Source of the DNA: Anaerolineaceae bacterium
Lineage (GTDB): Bacteria; Chloroflexota; Anaerolineae; Anaerolineales; Anaerolineaceae
DNA: 36,219 bases
Assembly: GCA_003563055.1 (NCBI GenBank)
Contig: PWSY01000047.1
Span: forward strand, 1-36,219
Direction: 5' to 3'
Shown: piece by piece, positions 8,215-17,125 of the stretch
How the letters are laid out: the number at the start of each line of letters is the position of its first letter
How positions within the stretch are numbered: the stretch's first letter is position 1
Translations under genes and position numbers: made by a program
Notes under the pieces: generated by a model
The model's input: only the letters and a program-made list of their open reading frames with translations
Databases searched by the model: none
Told to the model about the DNA's origin: nothing

Positions 8215-11208
8215 TCACTTGGCGTTGAGTGAACGCCAGATTTTTTCAGGCAATGCGGGGATACTGTTAAGGGATACGCCGCAGGCGTCAAAAATCGCAT
8301 TCCCTACTGCCGGGGCGACACCATCCAAAGGAATCTCAGCCACTGCTTTAGCCCCGTAGGGGTGCGAGGGTTCATAGGTTTCAACAAAAATTGTGGTCAA
8401 CTCAGGCATCTCATCAGCGCGGAAAATGTGATAGTCCACAAAATCTTTTTCTCTTGGCTGACCCAGTTCATCGTAGACCATTTCCTCACTAACAGCATAA
8501 CCCAGCGATTGAGTCATCCCACCCTCAATTTGACCAGAGGCTGTCACCGGGTTGATGATCACACCTGAATCCACAGCCATTACAAGTTTATCGACCATCA
8601 CCATCCCCGAATCAGTATCCACAGTAACCTCAGCAAACTGGGCTGCAAAGGGTGGCGGTGCAACAGGTGACACATGAGAAGCGACTGCCATAATTTGTTC
8701 CTGGTTTTCCTGGTGAAGCGAGTTGAGTGCAATTTCACTAAACGAGATCTCTTCTCCGGAAGGAGCACAAGCTTTGCGATCCTCAAGGACGATAGCTATC
8801 GGGTCGGCTTCTATTCCGCTGTCCGCAAACATCTTGGCCGCGCGGGCTCGAATTCGCTCAGCGACTTTTTCAGCAGCTTTGACGACTGCAGCCCCGGAAA
8901 TATAAGTCGTACTGGACGCATAAGCACCTTTGTCAAAAGGCGTAAAATCGGTATCAGATGAATAAACCAGGATGTCTTCAACCGGGATTCCCAGGGTTTC
9001 AGCCGCCATCTGGGCCAATACGGTATCTGAACCTGTCCCCAAATCCGTAGCCCCGACCAGCAAATTAAAAGAACCATCATCATTCATTTTGATACTGGCA
9101 CCGCCCATGTCAAGGTACGGAATCGCCGTACCCTGCATAACCATCGCCACCCCAATGCCTTTACGCAGGTGTGGTTTGCCCGGGACGGTGTGCCATTCCT
9201 CGTTTTTAAACTTCTGGTCCCATCCAATCGCCATACGGCCTTGCTCAACACAATCTTCCAGTCCAATAGTGTAAATCGTCTCAGGTTGCGGCTCACGACC
9301 TTCACTCCAGGATGTGCTGAAGGGATGCAACTCTCCAGAGCGTAAAGCATTTTTCAACCGAAAGGCAATAGGGTCCAACCCAAGTTCATGGCTGATCGTC
9401 TCCATATGTCTTTCAACGGGCCAGAAGCCCTGCGGAACACCATATCCCCGATAAGCACCAGAGGGAACGGTGTTGGTGTAGACAACATCAGCATAAAATC
9501 GAATATTAGGTTTTTCACGGTAGGCACCATCACCCACATACAAGGCCATCGCCTTATGTCCGGTATTACCAGTCACCGTAAGGGCGTGGCAGCCATAAGC
9601 CCCGGTATCACTCAGACAATACATCTCATTAGCTGTAATTGTGCCATCCGCTTTCACACCAGTCTTCAGACTTATCCGCATCGGGTGTCTTGTTCTCGAG
9701 CCTATGAACTCCTCTTCCCGGGTCATCTCGTAGATGACCGGTTTACCTGTGGCGATCGTCAAATGCGCGGCCACATCCTCGATCAGGACCTCTTGTTTAC
9801 CACCAAAGCCGCCCCCAATCCGGGGTTTAATAACACGGATCCGCTTGATGGGCAACCCTAACACTGGTGCAATTTGCCTTCTGACATGAAAAGGCACCTG
9901 TGTACTGGTTCGGATTACCAGCCGGTCGTCTTCATCCCAATAGGTCACCACAACATGGGGTTCAATATGCGCTTGTTGTACTTTTGGTACGTCATAATCA
10001 GCCGTGAAAATATGATCTGCTTCTTCAAAGCCCTGCGCCACATTACCGATATCAATCCTTATTTCTGCAGCGAGGTTTCGAGATGGATCTGAGTCTGCAA
10101 AATTTACATAGTCTTCCTGGTCATGAATGATCGGTGCGCCGTCTTCCATCGCCTTGGCGGGGTCTAATAGGTGGGGCAGCACGTCATAATCCACCTCTAT
10201 TAATGCCAGGGCTGCTTCTGCAGTTTCAGGCGTTTCTGCAGCCACAAAGGCAACCCGGTCTCCTACAAAGCGCACTTTTTTGTCCAAAGAAAAAGAATCC
10301 AGTGGACCGGGTATTGGATGTGATTGACCTGCGGTTGAATAAACCACCCGTGGAATATCCTGCCAGGTCAGTACCGCAGCAACACCCGGTAAAGCCTTTG
10401 CCTTAGAGGTATCTATGTTTTTTATCTCAGCGTGGGCATGCGGGCTCCGCAAAACTTTCGCAAAAAGCAGGTCACGTTTCTCAAAATCTGCGGCAAAAGC
10501 TGGTTTTCCCTGTACAAGCTTGACCGCATCAACCTTTGGTTCTGCATGTCCCACGGTTTTCATTGGTGAAAAAGAATCTACAACTTTCAACTTAGGGAAG
10601 ACCCGTGTTTCTGTTACCGTTCCACCCCCTGATTTCAGGGGTGTTCCTTCACCACCCGGATCCAGGTTAATCTCGAATGCTTCACCAATTTCAATCGGCT
10701 CGTCAATGGGTGGCACTTGTTCGCCTCTTAAAATAGCTGCCGCCCTCAAAACAGCCTGAACAGGTTTCAGATAACCGGTACAACGGCACAATACGCCAGA
10801 AAGAGCTTCTCTGACTTGCTCTCCTGTGGGAGAAGGGTTCCTCTCTAATAAGGCTTTGGACACCAACACCATGGCTGGTGTACAATAACCGCATTGAATG
10901 GCACCTGTATCCACAAACGACTGTTGAATGATGTGCAAACCGGTGGATTTTTTCCAACCTTGTTCAGGGTGTTGCCCCAAAGATTCTACCGTCTCAATTT
11001 GATGACCTTCGGCCTGGGCGGTCAACATCGTACAACTATTTACCGGCCGTCCATCAAATAATACCGAGCAAGCGCCGCATTCCCCCTTCTCACAACCGCC
11101 ACTTTTGACGCTGAATAAACCCAGTTTTCGGAGGGTGTCTAATAAACGTTCTCTCTCTGGCACATTCAGGGGATATTCCTGGTGATTAATATTCAAGACA
11201 ATTTTCAC
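8215..11208 (-). CDS. XdhD-like 2Fe-2S/molybdopterin fusion hydroxylase (probable selenium-dependent)
   Basis: A 997-residue protein: N-terminal 2Fe-2S domains fused directly to a molybdopterin domain, the architecture of E. coli XdhD (putative selenium-dependent hypoxanthine hydroxylase). Fe-S ligands from the chosen start are Cys39, 44, 47, 59 and Cys106, 109, 141, 143, all present. The Mo part shows RSPHAHAEIKNIDTSKAKA, RIGGGFGGKQE, SGAYRGYGVPQG, FDKGAYASST and a C-terminal KAVAEIP with Glu958 as the family catalytic glutamate. I chose GTG at 11208 because GAGG lies six bases upstream and the 2Fe-2S domain then begins normally (MKIVLNINHQ); GTG at 11220 is the alternative. The FAD partner is the gene just upstream. 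A purine-type substrate is likely by family only. Confidence 0.9.
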   Translation of the reverse strand: MKIVLNINHQEYPLNVPERERLLDTLRKLGLFSVKSGGCEKGECGACSVLFDGRPVNSCTMLTAQAEGHQIETVESLGQHPEQGWKKSTGLHIIQQSFVDTGAIQCGYCTPAMVLVSKALLERNPSPTGEQVREALSGVLCRCTGYLKPVQAVLRAAAILRGEQVPPIDEPIEIGEAFEINLDPGGEGTPLKSGGGTVTETRVFPKLKVVDSFSPMKTVGHAEPKVDAVKLVQGKPAFAADFEKRDLLFAKVLRSPHAHAEIKNIDTSKAKALPGVAAVLTWQDIPRVVYSTAGQSHPIPGPLDSFSLDKKVRFVGDRVAFVAAETPETAEAALALIEVDYDVLPHLLDPAKAMEDGAPIIHDQEDYVNFADSDPSRNLAAEIRIDIGNVAQGFEEADHIFTADYDVPKVQQAHIEPHVVVTYWDEDDRLVIRTSTQVPFHVRRQIAPVLGLPIKRIRVIKPRIGGGFGGKQEVLIEDVAAHLTIATGKPVIYEMTREEEFIGSRTRHPMRISLKTGVKADGTITANEMYCLSDTGAYGCHALTVTGNTGHKAMALYVGDGAYREKPNIRFYADVVYTNTVPSGAYRGYGVPQGFWPVERHMETISHELGLDPIAFRLKNALRSGELHPFSTSWSEGREPQPETIYTIGLEDCVEQGRMAIGWDQKFKNEEWHTVPGKPHLRKGIGVAMVMQGTAIPYLDMGGASIKMNDDGSFNLLVGATDLGTGSDTVLAQMAAETLGIPVEDILVYSSDTDFTPFDKGAYASSTTYISGAAVVKAAEKVAERIRARAAKMFADSGIEADPIAIVLEDRKACAPSGEEISFSEIALNSLHQENQEQIMAVASHVSPVAPPPFAAQFAEVTVDTDSGMVMVDKLVMAVDSGVIINPVTASGQIEGGMTQSLGYAVSEEMVYDELGQPREKDFVDYHIFRADEMPELTTIFVETYEPSHPYGAKAVAEIPLDGVAPAVGNAIFDACGVSLNSIPALPEKIWRSLNAK

Positions 11209-11209
11209 C

Positions 11210-11986
11210 CTAAACCTCACTTTCCATGATCTGATCGATACGGGTCAGACAACGCATGGCTAATTTAGATGCAACATCACGACGGTAAGCTGCAGTTGCC
11301 CATTGGTCTCCAGCCTCGTAAAATGCATCCTGGCTGGCAACATCCGCCCCGAAACTCTGCGGCCCATCCATTGCGATGACTGGTGCATCCCCAAATCCTC
11401 CCAGGGCAATTCTTGTCCTCCCAGAACCCCACTTTGCCACCGCAACAATCAAGATTGGCCTGTCTTTTGGAGATCTGGCAACATACTCAAACACAAACTG
11501 CGGCCCGATCTGCCATTCGACCTCAGTCATCAGCACCCCGGGCATTCCTTGATCACGGATAGGGTACCAGTCACCAATGCTAACCTGTTCACCTCCTGGT
11601 TTCCATGTTATCTTGCAATCCAGGGCCAGTAGTAAGGTGGACAAAATTGAACGGGCATCGCTGGTAATCAACCAGCCCCCTAAAGTTGCCATATTACGGA
11701 TATTTTCACTGGTGTCAATTTGAACCGCTCGCTTAATTTCTGGATGGATACCAGAATGAGCCAAGAGTGAATCAAAGCGAACCATAGCCCCAACGCTGAC
11801 ATCTCGTTCATGGTGCTCAATTTTATCTATGCCGATATCTTGTAAATCAACAACTGAGAATCGTTCCCCTTTCATTCGGCTGATATTTGTCCCACCTCCA
11901 AGGGGTCTGAGATTCTTTTTCGCATCTGTCAATAATGTGACAGCTTCTTCAAGAGAAGCCGGTCGATAATATTCACCAATCATCAT
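11210..11986 (-). CDS. YgfM-like FAD-binding subunit of the molybdenum hydroxylase
   Basis: A 258-residue FAD-binding subunit (CO dehydrogenase medium-chain type). PLGGGTNISR (30s) and NMATLGGWLITSDARSILS match the two flavin-binding loops, with the second loop diverged from the usual GNLxxASPxxD. Length and pairing with the XdhD-like protein copy E. coli ygfM-xdhD. The first ATG overlaps the stop of the thioesterase gene (ATGA), and the hydroxylase start follows this stop immediately, so the three are probably translated in series. The electron acceptor is unknown. Since this operon also encodes F420 synthesis and an NADPH:F420 reductase, the acceptor deserves testing. Confidence 0.85.
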   Translation of the reverse strand: MMIGEYYRPASLEEAVTLLTDAKKNLRPLGGGTNISRMKGERFSVVDLQDIGIDKIEHHERDVSVGAMVRFDSLLAHSGIHPEIKRAVQIDTSENIRNMATLGGWLITSDARSILSTLLLALDCKITWKPGGEQVSIGDWYPIRDQGMPGVLMTEVEWQIGPQFVFEYVARSPKDRPILIVAVAKWGSGRTRIALGGFGDAPVIAMDGPQSFGADVASQDAFYEAGDQWATAAYRRDVASKLAMRCLTRIDQIMESEV

Positions 11987-12453
11987 GTCTCCTTATCAGG
12001 ATAAACACGCCAACCTAACGCATCCGGATCCACATCTGCGAATAGAGACTCAGGAATGTCTACCAATACCAATTCGGCATCCGCCAAAACAACACCCTGT
12101 TCGTTTTTAATGCTGGCCCGAGCATGAGATACCCGCCCACGCCGATCGGCTGCCTGGCCCAAAACAATCAAGGGAGTCTTAGATGGCACGGGTTTCCGAT
12201 AACGCACATTGAGTTGGGCTGTCACCATAAAGCGTGATAGTTTGTCCATCTGTGCTCTACCGCCAATTTCATCCAGGATGGCGGCAATGATCCCGCCATG
12301 GATAACACCCGGGTAGCCCTCATACTGGGACGGAATGCTGATGTCAGCGCGGGTTTGACCTGACCCAGTTGAATAAAAATCCATTTTTAACCCAACCAGG
12401 TTATCTCGACCGCACACAAAACAATTCTTTGAGCCAGGCTGTTTTTGATCCAT
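11983..12453 (-). CDS. PaaI/THEM4-like hotdog-fold thioesterase
   Basis: A 156-residue hotdog-fold protein. It starts with CFVCGRDNLVGLKMDF (Cys11 and Cys14), as in many THEM4-like thioesterases, and has the core motif GVIHGGIIAAILDEIGG (His52, Asp61) and a long C-terminal strand region. Family members hydrolyse acyl-CoA thioesters or act without known substrate. It is packed between the LLM oxidoreductase (one base away) and the FAD subunit (four-base overlap), so it belongs to the operon. That hints at a CoA-bound or otherwise activated substrate or product somewhere in the pathway, but this is inference. Confidence 0.82.
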   Translation of the reverse strand: MDQKQPGSKNCFVCGRDNLVGLKMDFYSTGSGQTRADISIPSQYEGYPGVIHGGIIAAILDEIGGRAQMDKLSRFMVTAQLNVRYRKPVPSKTPLIVLGQAADRRGRVSHARASIKNEQGVVLADAELVLVDIPESLFADVDPDALGWRVYPDKET

Positions 12454-12454
12454 T

Positions 12455-13453
12455 TTATTTTATGGCAAATGTGTCAATCAAAACCTTTACATTTCCACCA
12501 ACGGGATACAGAATAGGACAGGTTGCCCCGTTGTTAATGTACTCCTGCACTTTCTTCCGTGCTTCATCCGGTGTGCCACTGGCAGTGATCTTATGAACAA
12601 GGTCATCCGGAACCAGGTGCTTGGCCTGGCTGATCTGTTCATGGGTTGCGGGCCATCCAAGAATAGATTGAATTTCCTCGACGATATCCATCGATACACC
12701 GGACGCTTTGGCAATATGGGGTTGCTGGGCCAGGTACTGGGTTAATAATTCTCGACTGGTTTCAATAGCTTTTTCACCATCCTCGTCCACTGAACAAACC
12801 ACCAACTGGGGTCGATCAAGGTCATCAAGAGTCCGTCCTGATTCTTTCAAGCCCTTCTTGAGCTGATCAATGGCATGTTCATTGTATTGGGGAGGAACGC
12901 AGTAATTTAACACCACGCCATCTGCAATTTTTCCGGTCAGTTCCATCATCTTGGGTCCGGTCGCACCAATATAAATGGGCACGTTGCGTGGTTCACGTCT
13001 TCCATGGACAACATCAAGCTCAATATTATTAACTTGAATAAACTCGCTTTCGAAAGTCACATTTTCCATATTGAGGAGACGCCGCAATACCACCACTGTA
13101 TCTTCCATAGCCTGCAAGGGCCGCTTTCGGTCAATGCCGACATTTTTAGCCAGGGGATCCCACCACGCACCGATACCACAGATAATCCTGTCGGGGGCCA
13201 GGTCATCCAGGGTTAAGAAGGTGGATGCCAGCAAACCGATATTCCGGGTCCAGTTATTGATCACACCCGAACCAACGATGATTTTTTCGGTCACAGCAGC
13301 ATAGGCTGCCATGGGCACAACAGCATCACGCACCAGGCGGCTCTCTGCTTGCCACACAGCCTCAAACCCGTGTTCTTCAGCATACTGCACATAATCCAGA
13401 CCATCTCGTAAATCATGCGCGTCCTGTAAATATAAAGCTACTCTCTCAATCAT
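12455..13453 (-). CDS. LLM-class flavin/F420-dependent oxidoreductase (Mer-like)
   Basis: A 332-residue bacterial luciferase-like TIM-barrel protein. It resembles the methylenetetrahydromethanopterin reductase (Mer) group, which uses F420: [15 protein letters not shown], the ITSGV-like strand [24 protein letters not shown] and [22 protein letters not shown]. Family knowledge: members bind either F420 or FMN, and sequence alone often cannot decide. Its position directly behind cofC, cofD and cofE makes F420 the likely cofactor. Possible roles are reduction of an unsaturated ring or aldehyde in the same pathway as the Mo hydroxylases. No signal peptide is seen, so it acts in the cytoplasm. Confidence 0.85.
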   Translation of the reverse strand: MIERVALYLQDAHDLRDGLDYVQYAEEHGFEAVWQAESRLVRDAVVPMAAYAAVTEKIIVGSGVINNWTRNIGLLASTFLTLDDLAPDRIICGIGAWWDPLAKNVGIDRKRPLQAMEDTVVVLRRLLNMENVTFESEFIQVNNIELDVVHGRREPRNVPIYIGATGPKMMELTGKIADGVVLNYCVPPQYNEHAIDQLKKGLKESGRTLDDLDRPQLVVCSVDEDGEKAIETSRELLTQYLAQQPHIAKASGVSMDIVEEIQSILGWPATHEQISQAKHLVPDDLVHKITASGTPDEARKKVQEYINNGATCPILYPVGGNVKVLIDTFAIK

Positions 13454-13458
13454 TTTGT

Positions 13459-14103
13459 TTATTCCTTTTCAACTAGAGGTACAAATAAATCAACAAAAGC
13501 TTTCAATTTAGTTTGTGAACTGAGGAGATCAAAATCCTCAGGAACATCTAAATCCAATCCAACATGGTCATTATCATAAACAATCACCTCAGCGCCTTTT
13601 AATCTTGCCAGCCGACAGTGCCTATCAAATGAGGCACCGCCAAAGGAGAAGGTGATTAAATCTGCAGGATCAATAAGCAGCATATTGGTGCCCTCTCGCC
13701 TGCGATCCGGAGAAATTACAATCATCGGCGGCTGAGTCCGTTGCTCAAGAAAGTGCCCAACATCTTGCGGTGTCAAAAGGGGGAGGTCAGCCGGCACAAT
13801 TAAAACGCCCTCGGTAGAAAAGGCCTTGGAGAACAAGGATGCTCGTCGTAAGGCATTGTTCAATTCTGGGGTACCATTTTCTGTAACAGTTCGGACCTGT
13901 TTATCTCTTGCCGCGGTCAAAACATCAGAATCCCGGCTTACAACCAGAATGTCAGTAATTTTTGGCACCTGTTTTAATATGTTTATTGTTTGTGTAAATA
14001 GCTGATAATTTAATTGGTATCGTTCTTCGTCTGATAATATTTTTGACAATCGGGACTTGCCGCGACGTAAAGGTTTAACTGGAACAATGGCCCACAGACT
14101 CAT
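13459..14103 (-). CDS. cofC: CofC/FbiD guanylyltransferase of F420 biosynthesis
   Basis: A 214-residue nucleotidyltransferase that activates a three-carbon phospho-acid (2-phospholactate, phosphoenolpyruvate or 3-phosphoglycerate, depending on lineage) with GTP. Motifs: [16 protein letters not shown] at the N-terminus, [13 protein letters not shown] (metal site), [26 protein letters not shown] and [16 protein letters not shown] chose the ATG at 14103 rather than 14139: an AGGAG lies 11 bases upstream and the longer form would overlap cofD by 32 bases and add an unrelated 12-residue leader. It follows cofD by four bases. Which phospho-acid is used cannot be read from the motifs alone. Confidence 0.92.
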   Translation of the reverse strand: MSLWAIVPVKPLRRGKSRLSKILSDEERYQLNYQLFTQTINILKQVPKITDILVVSRDSDVLTAARDKQVRTVTENGTPELNNALRRASLFSKAFSTEGVLIVPADLPLLTPQDVGHFLEQRTQPPMIVISPDRRREGTNMLLIDPADLITFSFGGASFDRHCRLARLKGAEVIVYDNDHVGLDLDVPEDFDLLSSQTKLKAFVDLFVPLVEKE

Positions 14104-14107
14104 ACGA

Positions 14108-15052
14108 TTAAAATCTCCTGGAAAGGATCGATTCGCCAAAGACTAATACTTCTTTTGCCAGACGAACTCGGTCCACTTTATTATTCATTAGTATATCTGT
14201 AACATAAGACATTATACGCCAACCTTCGATTTTTTCCAATTCTTTCCGATCCACATGATCAAAAATAAAGCCGCTTAGCAGATCGCGATAATGTTCAGCA
14301 ACAGCCGACGCCGAGGGCTGGACGCCCAATTCACGGTACATTTTTGCCGCCGGCCCTTTGACCGCCTTGCCACCAATCAGGGGGGAAACAGCCAGGACGG
14401 GCTTTTGGGCAATTAGCTTGCGATAGCCTGGAACCGCCAAAATGGGGTCAATACTGACCCAGGGATTGGAAGGTGCCAGTATCACCAGATCAGATTCTTC
14501 AATCCTCCTGAGCGCGTGAGGTACTGGTTTTGAGTCTTCAATGCCAGTAAACCGAAAGAATTTGACCTCAGGTTGACACCTGAGAAGCACAAAGTACTCC
14601 TGGAATCCCAATGATTTACCGTCCGCTGTATGCACAATGGTCCTCACTGGCTCATCACACATGGGAAAGACAGCATGGCGTACCCCCCAATGAGTACATA
14701 AGTCTCGGGTGATTTCTGAGAGAGGCTTGCCCTGACCCAACTGATGAGTGCGGATGAGATGCGTCGCTAGATCCTTATCACCCAGTCTGAACCAATCTGG
14801 CCCACCCAACTCAGCAATGTGTTTAAAAACGACCCAGGTTTCATCCTCTAACCCCCAACCTGTTTTGGGGTTATCACGGTTGCCCAATGTATAACAAATG
14901 GTATCCAGGTCTGGACTTATTTTGAGCGAAAGGTGCTCAAAATCATCGCCTGTGTTGACAATGACACAAAAATCTTCAGGTGGTAACAACCTCGATAAGC
15001 CATCAACCAATTTGGCCCCCCCCACACCACCCGCCAGGGCAACAATTTTCAT
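14108..15052 (-). CDS. cofD: CofD/FbiA 2-phospho-L-lactate (or PEP/3PG) transferase
   Basis: A 314-residue enzyme that joins the activated phospho-acid to the deazaflavin FO, giving F420-0 or its dehydro form. Diagnostic motifs: KIVALAGGVGGAKLVDGL at the N-terminus, NTGDDFEHLSLKISPDLDT, LGNRDNPKTGWG, HQLGQGKPLSEITRDLC and LAPSNPWVSIDPIL. Length is normal for the family (about 310-330). It sits between the 2H phosphoesterase gene (12 bases) and cofC, in the order expected for an F420 operon. FO synthase (CofG/CofH) is not in this window. Confidence 0.96.
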   Translation of the reverse strand: MKIVALAGGVGGAKLVDGLSRLLPPEDFCVIVNTGDDFEHLSLKISPDLDTICYTLGNRDNPKTGWGLEDETWVVFKHIAELGGPDWFRLGDKDLATHLIRTHQLGQGKPLSEITRDLCTHWGVRHAVFPMCDEPVRTIVHTADGKSLGFQEYFVLLRCQPEVKFFRFTGIEDSKPVPHALRRIEESDLVILAPSNPWVSIDPILAVPGYRKLIAQKPVLAVSPLIGGKAVKGPAAKMYRELGVQPSASAVAEHYRDLLSGFIFDHVDRKELEKIEGWRIMSYVTDILMNNKVDRVRLAKEVLVFGESILSRRF

Positions 15053-15064
15053 ATCACATGCTCC

Positions 15065-15604
15065 TTAATCCATGAAATTAAAAATGTGCAGCATTTTTCC
15101 TGGTGGATGACCATCATATTGTGCAATGACCAGGTTAACGACATTGATATCTATGGCAAGCGGCTGAAAAGCTAATTGATTTACTGCACAAATCAGGTTT
15201 TCCTGGTTCAGATCATCTAAAGCAAGTGTGACATGTGGCAACCACATCTTAGGTGAGTAATAATCATTCGGACAATCACTCATAGGAACGGCCTGCTCCC
15301 AAATCTCCTCGTGCAGTGTAAACATTTCTGCCGATTTGACAATTGGTGAATATAGGACCGGTTTTTCTCCAGTGAACACACCCAGACCGAAGGTATGCGT
15401 GGAAAATTTGGCTACTTTTTTCACCAACTGAGCCATAAAAGCCGCCATCTCATCAAGGCTGATATCTTCTGATACAAACCATGAGAAATGAGGTGTGGGA
15501 ATATTATAAATCGCGCTTAACCCACATGCGCGGCATAGGGTTTGCCAGAGTTCACTGATAATGGGTGCAGACTGTTTATCTAATTTACTGATAATGGCAT
15601 ACAC
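15065..15604 (-). CDS. 2H phosphoesterase (2'-5' RNA ligase-like) protein in the F420 cluster
   Basis: A 179-residue protein with the two histidine motifs of the 2H phosphoesterase superfamily: PTPHFSWF (His39-x-Ser41) and WLPHVTLAL (His124-x-Thr126), spaced as in 2'-5' RNA ligase/LigT-like proteins. Family knowledge: members hydrolyse or form 2'-phosphodiester and cyclic phosphate bonds in RNA or nucleotides. It lies between cofE and cofD, 48 bases after cofE and 12 before cofD, so it is probably cotranscribed. It is not a standard F420 biosynthesis gene. Whether it acts on an F420 intermediate, on a cyclic nucleotide or on RNA is open. Confidence 0.8.
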   Translation of the reverse strand: MYAIISKLDKQSAPIISELWQTLCRACGLSAIYNIPTPHFSWFVSEDISLDEMAAFMAQLVKKVAKFSTHTFGLGVFTGEKPVLYSPIVKSAEMFTLHEEIWEQAVPMSDCPNDYYSPKMWLPHVTLALDDLNQENLICAVNQLAFQPLAIDINVVNLVIAQYDGHPPGKMLHIFNFMD

Positions 15605-15652
15605 GGGTACCTAAACCAAAATAAATATGCTGTCCAGCGATATAAATGGGCT

Positions 15653-16420
15653 TTACCTGAATAAATCCAGGTGTTTTGGCCGATTTAATTCCGTCAAGCC
15701 GCTTTCGCGCAATGGATAAGGGAAACCCCTGGCAAGCACAGCCGGTGTCCCCTCCCTGGCCTGACCCATCATTAAAGACGCCCCGGCAGCCAGCTCATCT
15801 GCTGCTGCCACCTGTGTGACCCTTAACCGGTAATCAAATAAATCCGATTCCCCCCGCAGGTCAACAACACCGGGCAAGCCGGACAGGCCAATGGTAACGC
15901 CCACTGTTCCAAGGCGCCAGGCGCGCCCATGTGAATCGATGATGAGCACCCCCACCTGGCAGCCATATTTTTCCTGCAGCGCCTTTCGAATTCTCGCCGC
16001 TGATTCGTCGGGGTGTTCAGGCAAAAGGAGAACCCAATCTTCTGGCTCTCCCCAAGAGCCAGACACATTAGAATGATCTATCCCAGCATTGGCGCTGACA
16101 AAACCCAATCGGTGTTCAACGATAATCAGGTTTTTACGCGTTCTGAGAACCTCCCGGCTTTCTGAAAGAATCAATTCCAGTAACCGGGGGTCTTTACCGG
16201 TTATTTCAGCGTAATGACACGCGCGTGCTGATGGGGTCACCGTCGTCAGGTTGACAAAGCGGCCTTCGGCTTTGGAGATGATCTTTTGCGCCACCACCAG
16301 AACATCACCCGCTTCCAATGACAGGTCATTGGCATCCAGCGTATGGGCCAGGATGGCAGAAAGGTCATCACCCGATTTAACCAGTGGGAGACCCTTCAAA
16401 GGATACAAGGTCAGGGCCAT
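15653..16420 (-). CDS. cofE: CofE coenzyme F420-0:L-glutamate ligase
   Basis: A 255-residue ligase that adds the glutamate tail to F420-0 using GTP. Motifs: GDVLVVAQKIISKAEGR, GFVSANAGIDHSNVSG, DSHGRAWRLGTVGVTIGLSG and RGESDLFDY. Length matches stand-alone CofE (about 250). The C-terminal nitroreductase-like domain of mycobacterial FbiB, which reduces dehydro-F420-0, is absent. If this organism starts from phosphoenolpyruvate, a separate reductase must exist elsewhere. The gene starts directly behind the F420 reductase gene with one base between them. Confidence 0.96.
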   Translation of the reverse strand: MALTLYPLKGLPLVKSGDDLSAILAHTLDANDLSLEAGDVLVVAQKIISKAEGRFVNLTTVTPSARACHYAEITGKDPRLLELILSESREVLRTRKNLIIVEHRLGFVSANAGIDHSNVSGSWGEPEDWVLLLPEHPDESAARIRKALQEKYGCQVGVLIIDSHGRAWRLGTVGVTIGLSGLPGVVDLRGESDLFDYRLRVTQVAAADELAAGASLMMGQAREGTPAVLARGFPYPLRESGLTELNRPKHLDLFR

Positions 16421-16421
16421 G

Positions 16422-17114
16422 CTAATCCTGGTCTGGAATACCCGTTATGCGAATACCGGAAGCATGCACCTTGTGTTGGATATTCAAACCGATCAGAATA
16501 GAGGTCAACCCTTCAACAACCATGGCATTTTCTATTGGGCCGGCATCCCAGCCTTTTAGACCCGTATCTTCAACCAACCCAATCACCACCTGACGGGCTG
16601 CTTTGCCTTTACCGCACACCAGCACATCACAATCAACCTCGCCAACGCTTTCGCCCATTAAACGTTCATGAGAGATGTTTTGAAAAGCATCTACGACGTT
16701 GCAATTATCACCGAGAATTTCCTGTGCTTCCTGAGCAGCAGAGCCCGCTGAAGGCATCTGTGCTTTGGTCACCTTGGGTGGCACCAACGGCACAACCACA
16801 TCGATCACAATCTTTCCGTCCAGAACGTCCTTCAGATCTTCCAGGGTGGCGCTGTGGGCCGAATAGGGCACGGTAATCACAGCAATCTCACAGGCTTCCA
16901 CAGCCGCCCTGTTTTCCATGCCATGTAAGCGATCCATTTTTCCTTCAAGCAACTCCGAGAGCGCATCCACTGCGGCTTGCGCCTTGGCGGATTGTCTTGA
17001 CCCGATGATCACCTCATGCCCAGCCAGTACCCAGCGGTATGCCAGCCCCTTCCCTTCATTGCCAGTCCCACCAACAATCCCAATTTTATAGGTCTTTTTT
17101 ACTTCGTTTTCCAT
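16422..17114 (-). CDS. npdG: NADPH-dependent F420 reductase
   Basis: A 230-residue Fno/NpdG-type enzyme that exchanges hydride between NADP(H) and F420. The N-terminal Rossmann motif is GIVGGTGNEGKGLAYRW, followed by EVIIGSRQSAKA (a basic/serine end of strand 2, typical of NADP binding). Family-typical blocks are VVVPLVPPKVTK, SAAQEAQE and NVVDAFQNISHERL. The substrate-side helix AMVVEGLTSILIGLN near the C-terminus is conserved in the family. It links the cell's NADPH pool to F420 for the LLM oxidoreductase in the same operon. It lies between ssnA-like and cofE with gaps of 11 bases and 1 base. Confidence 0.93.
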   Translation of the reverse strand: MENEVKKTYKIGIVGGTGNEGKGLAYRWVLAGHEVIIGSRQSAKAQAAVDALSELLEGKMDRLHGMENRAAVEACEIAVITVPYSAHSATLEDLKDVLDGKIVIDVVVPLVPPKVTKAQMPSAGSAAQEAQEILGDNCNVVDAFQNISHERLMGESVGEVDCDVLVCGKGKAARQVVIGLVEDTGLKGWDAGPIENAMVVEGLTSILIGLNIQHKVHASGIRITGIPDQD

Positions 17115-17125
17115 GATGTTTTCCT

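Noticed and set aside
5834-11208. CO dehydrogenase (Cox) rather than purine-type hydroxylase
   Set aside because: No CoxL active-site loop with the cysteine (AYRCSFR-type) is seen; the loops read GGAFRGFGG and SGAYRGYGV.
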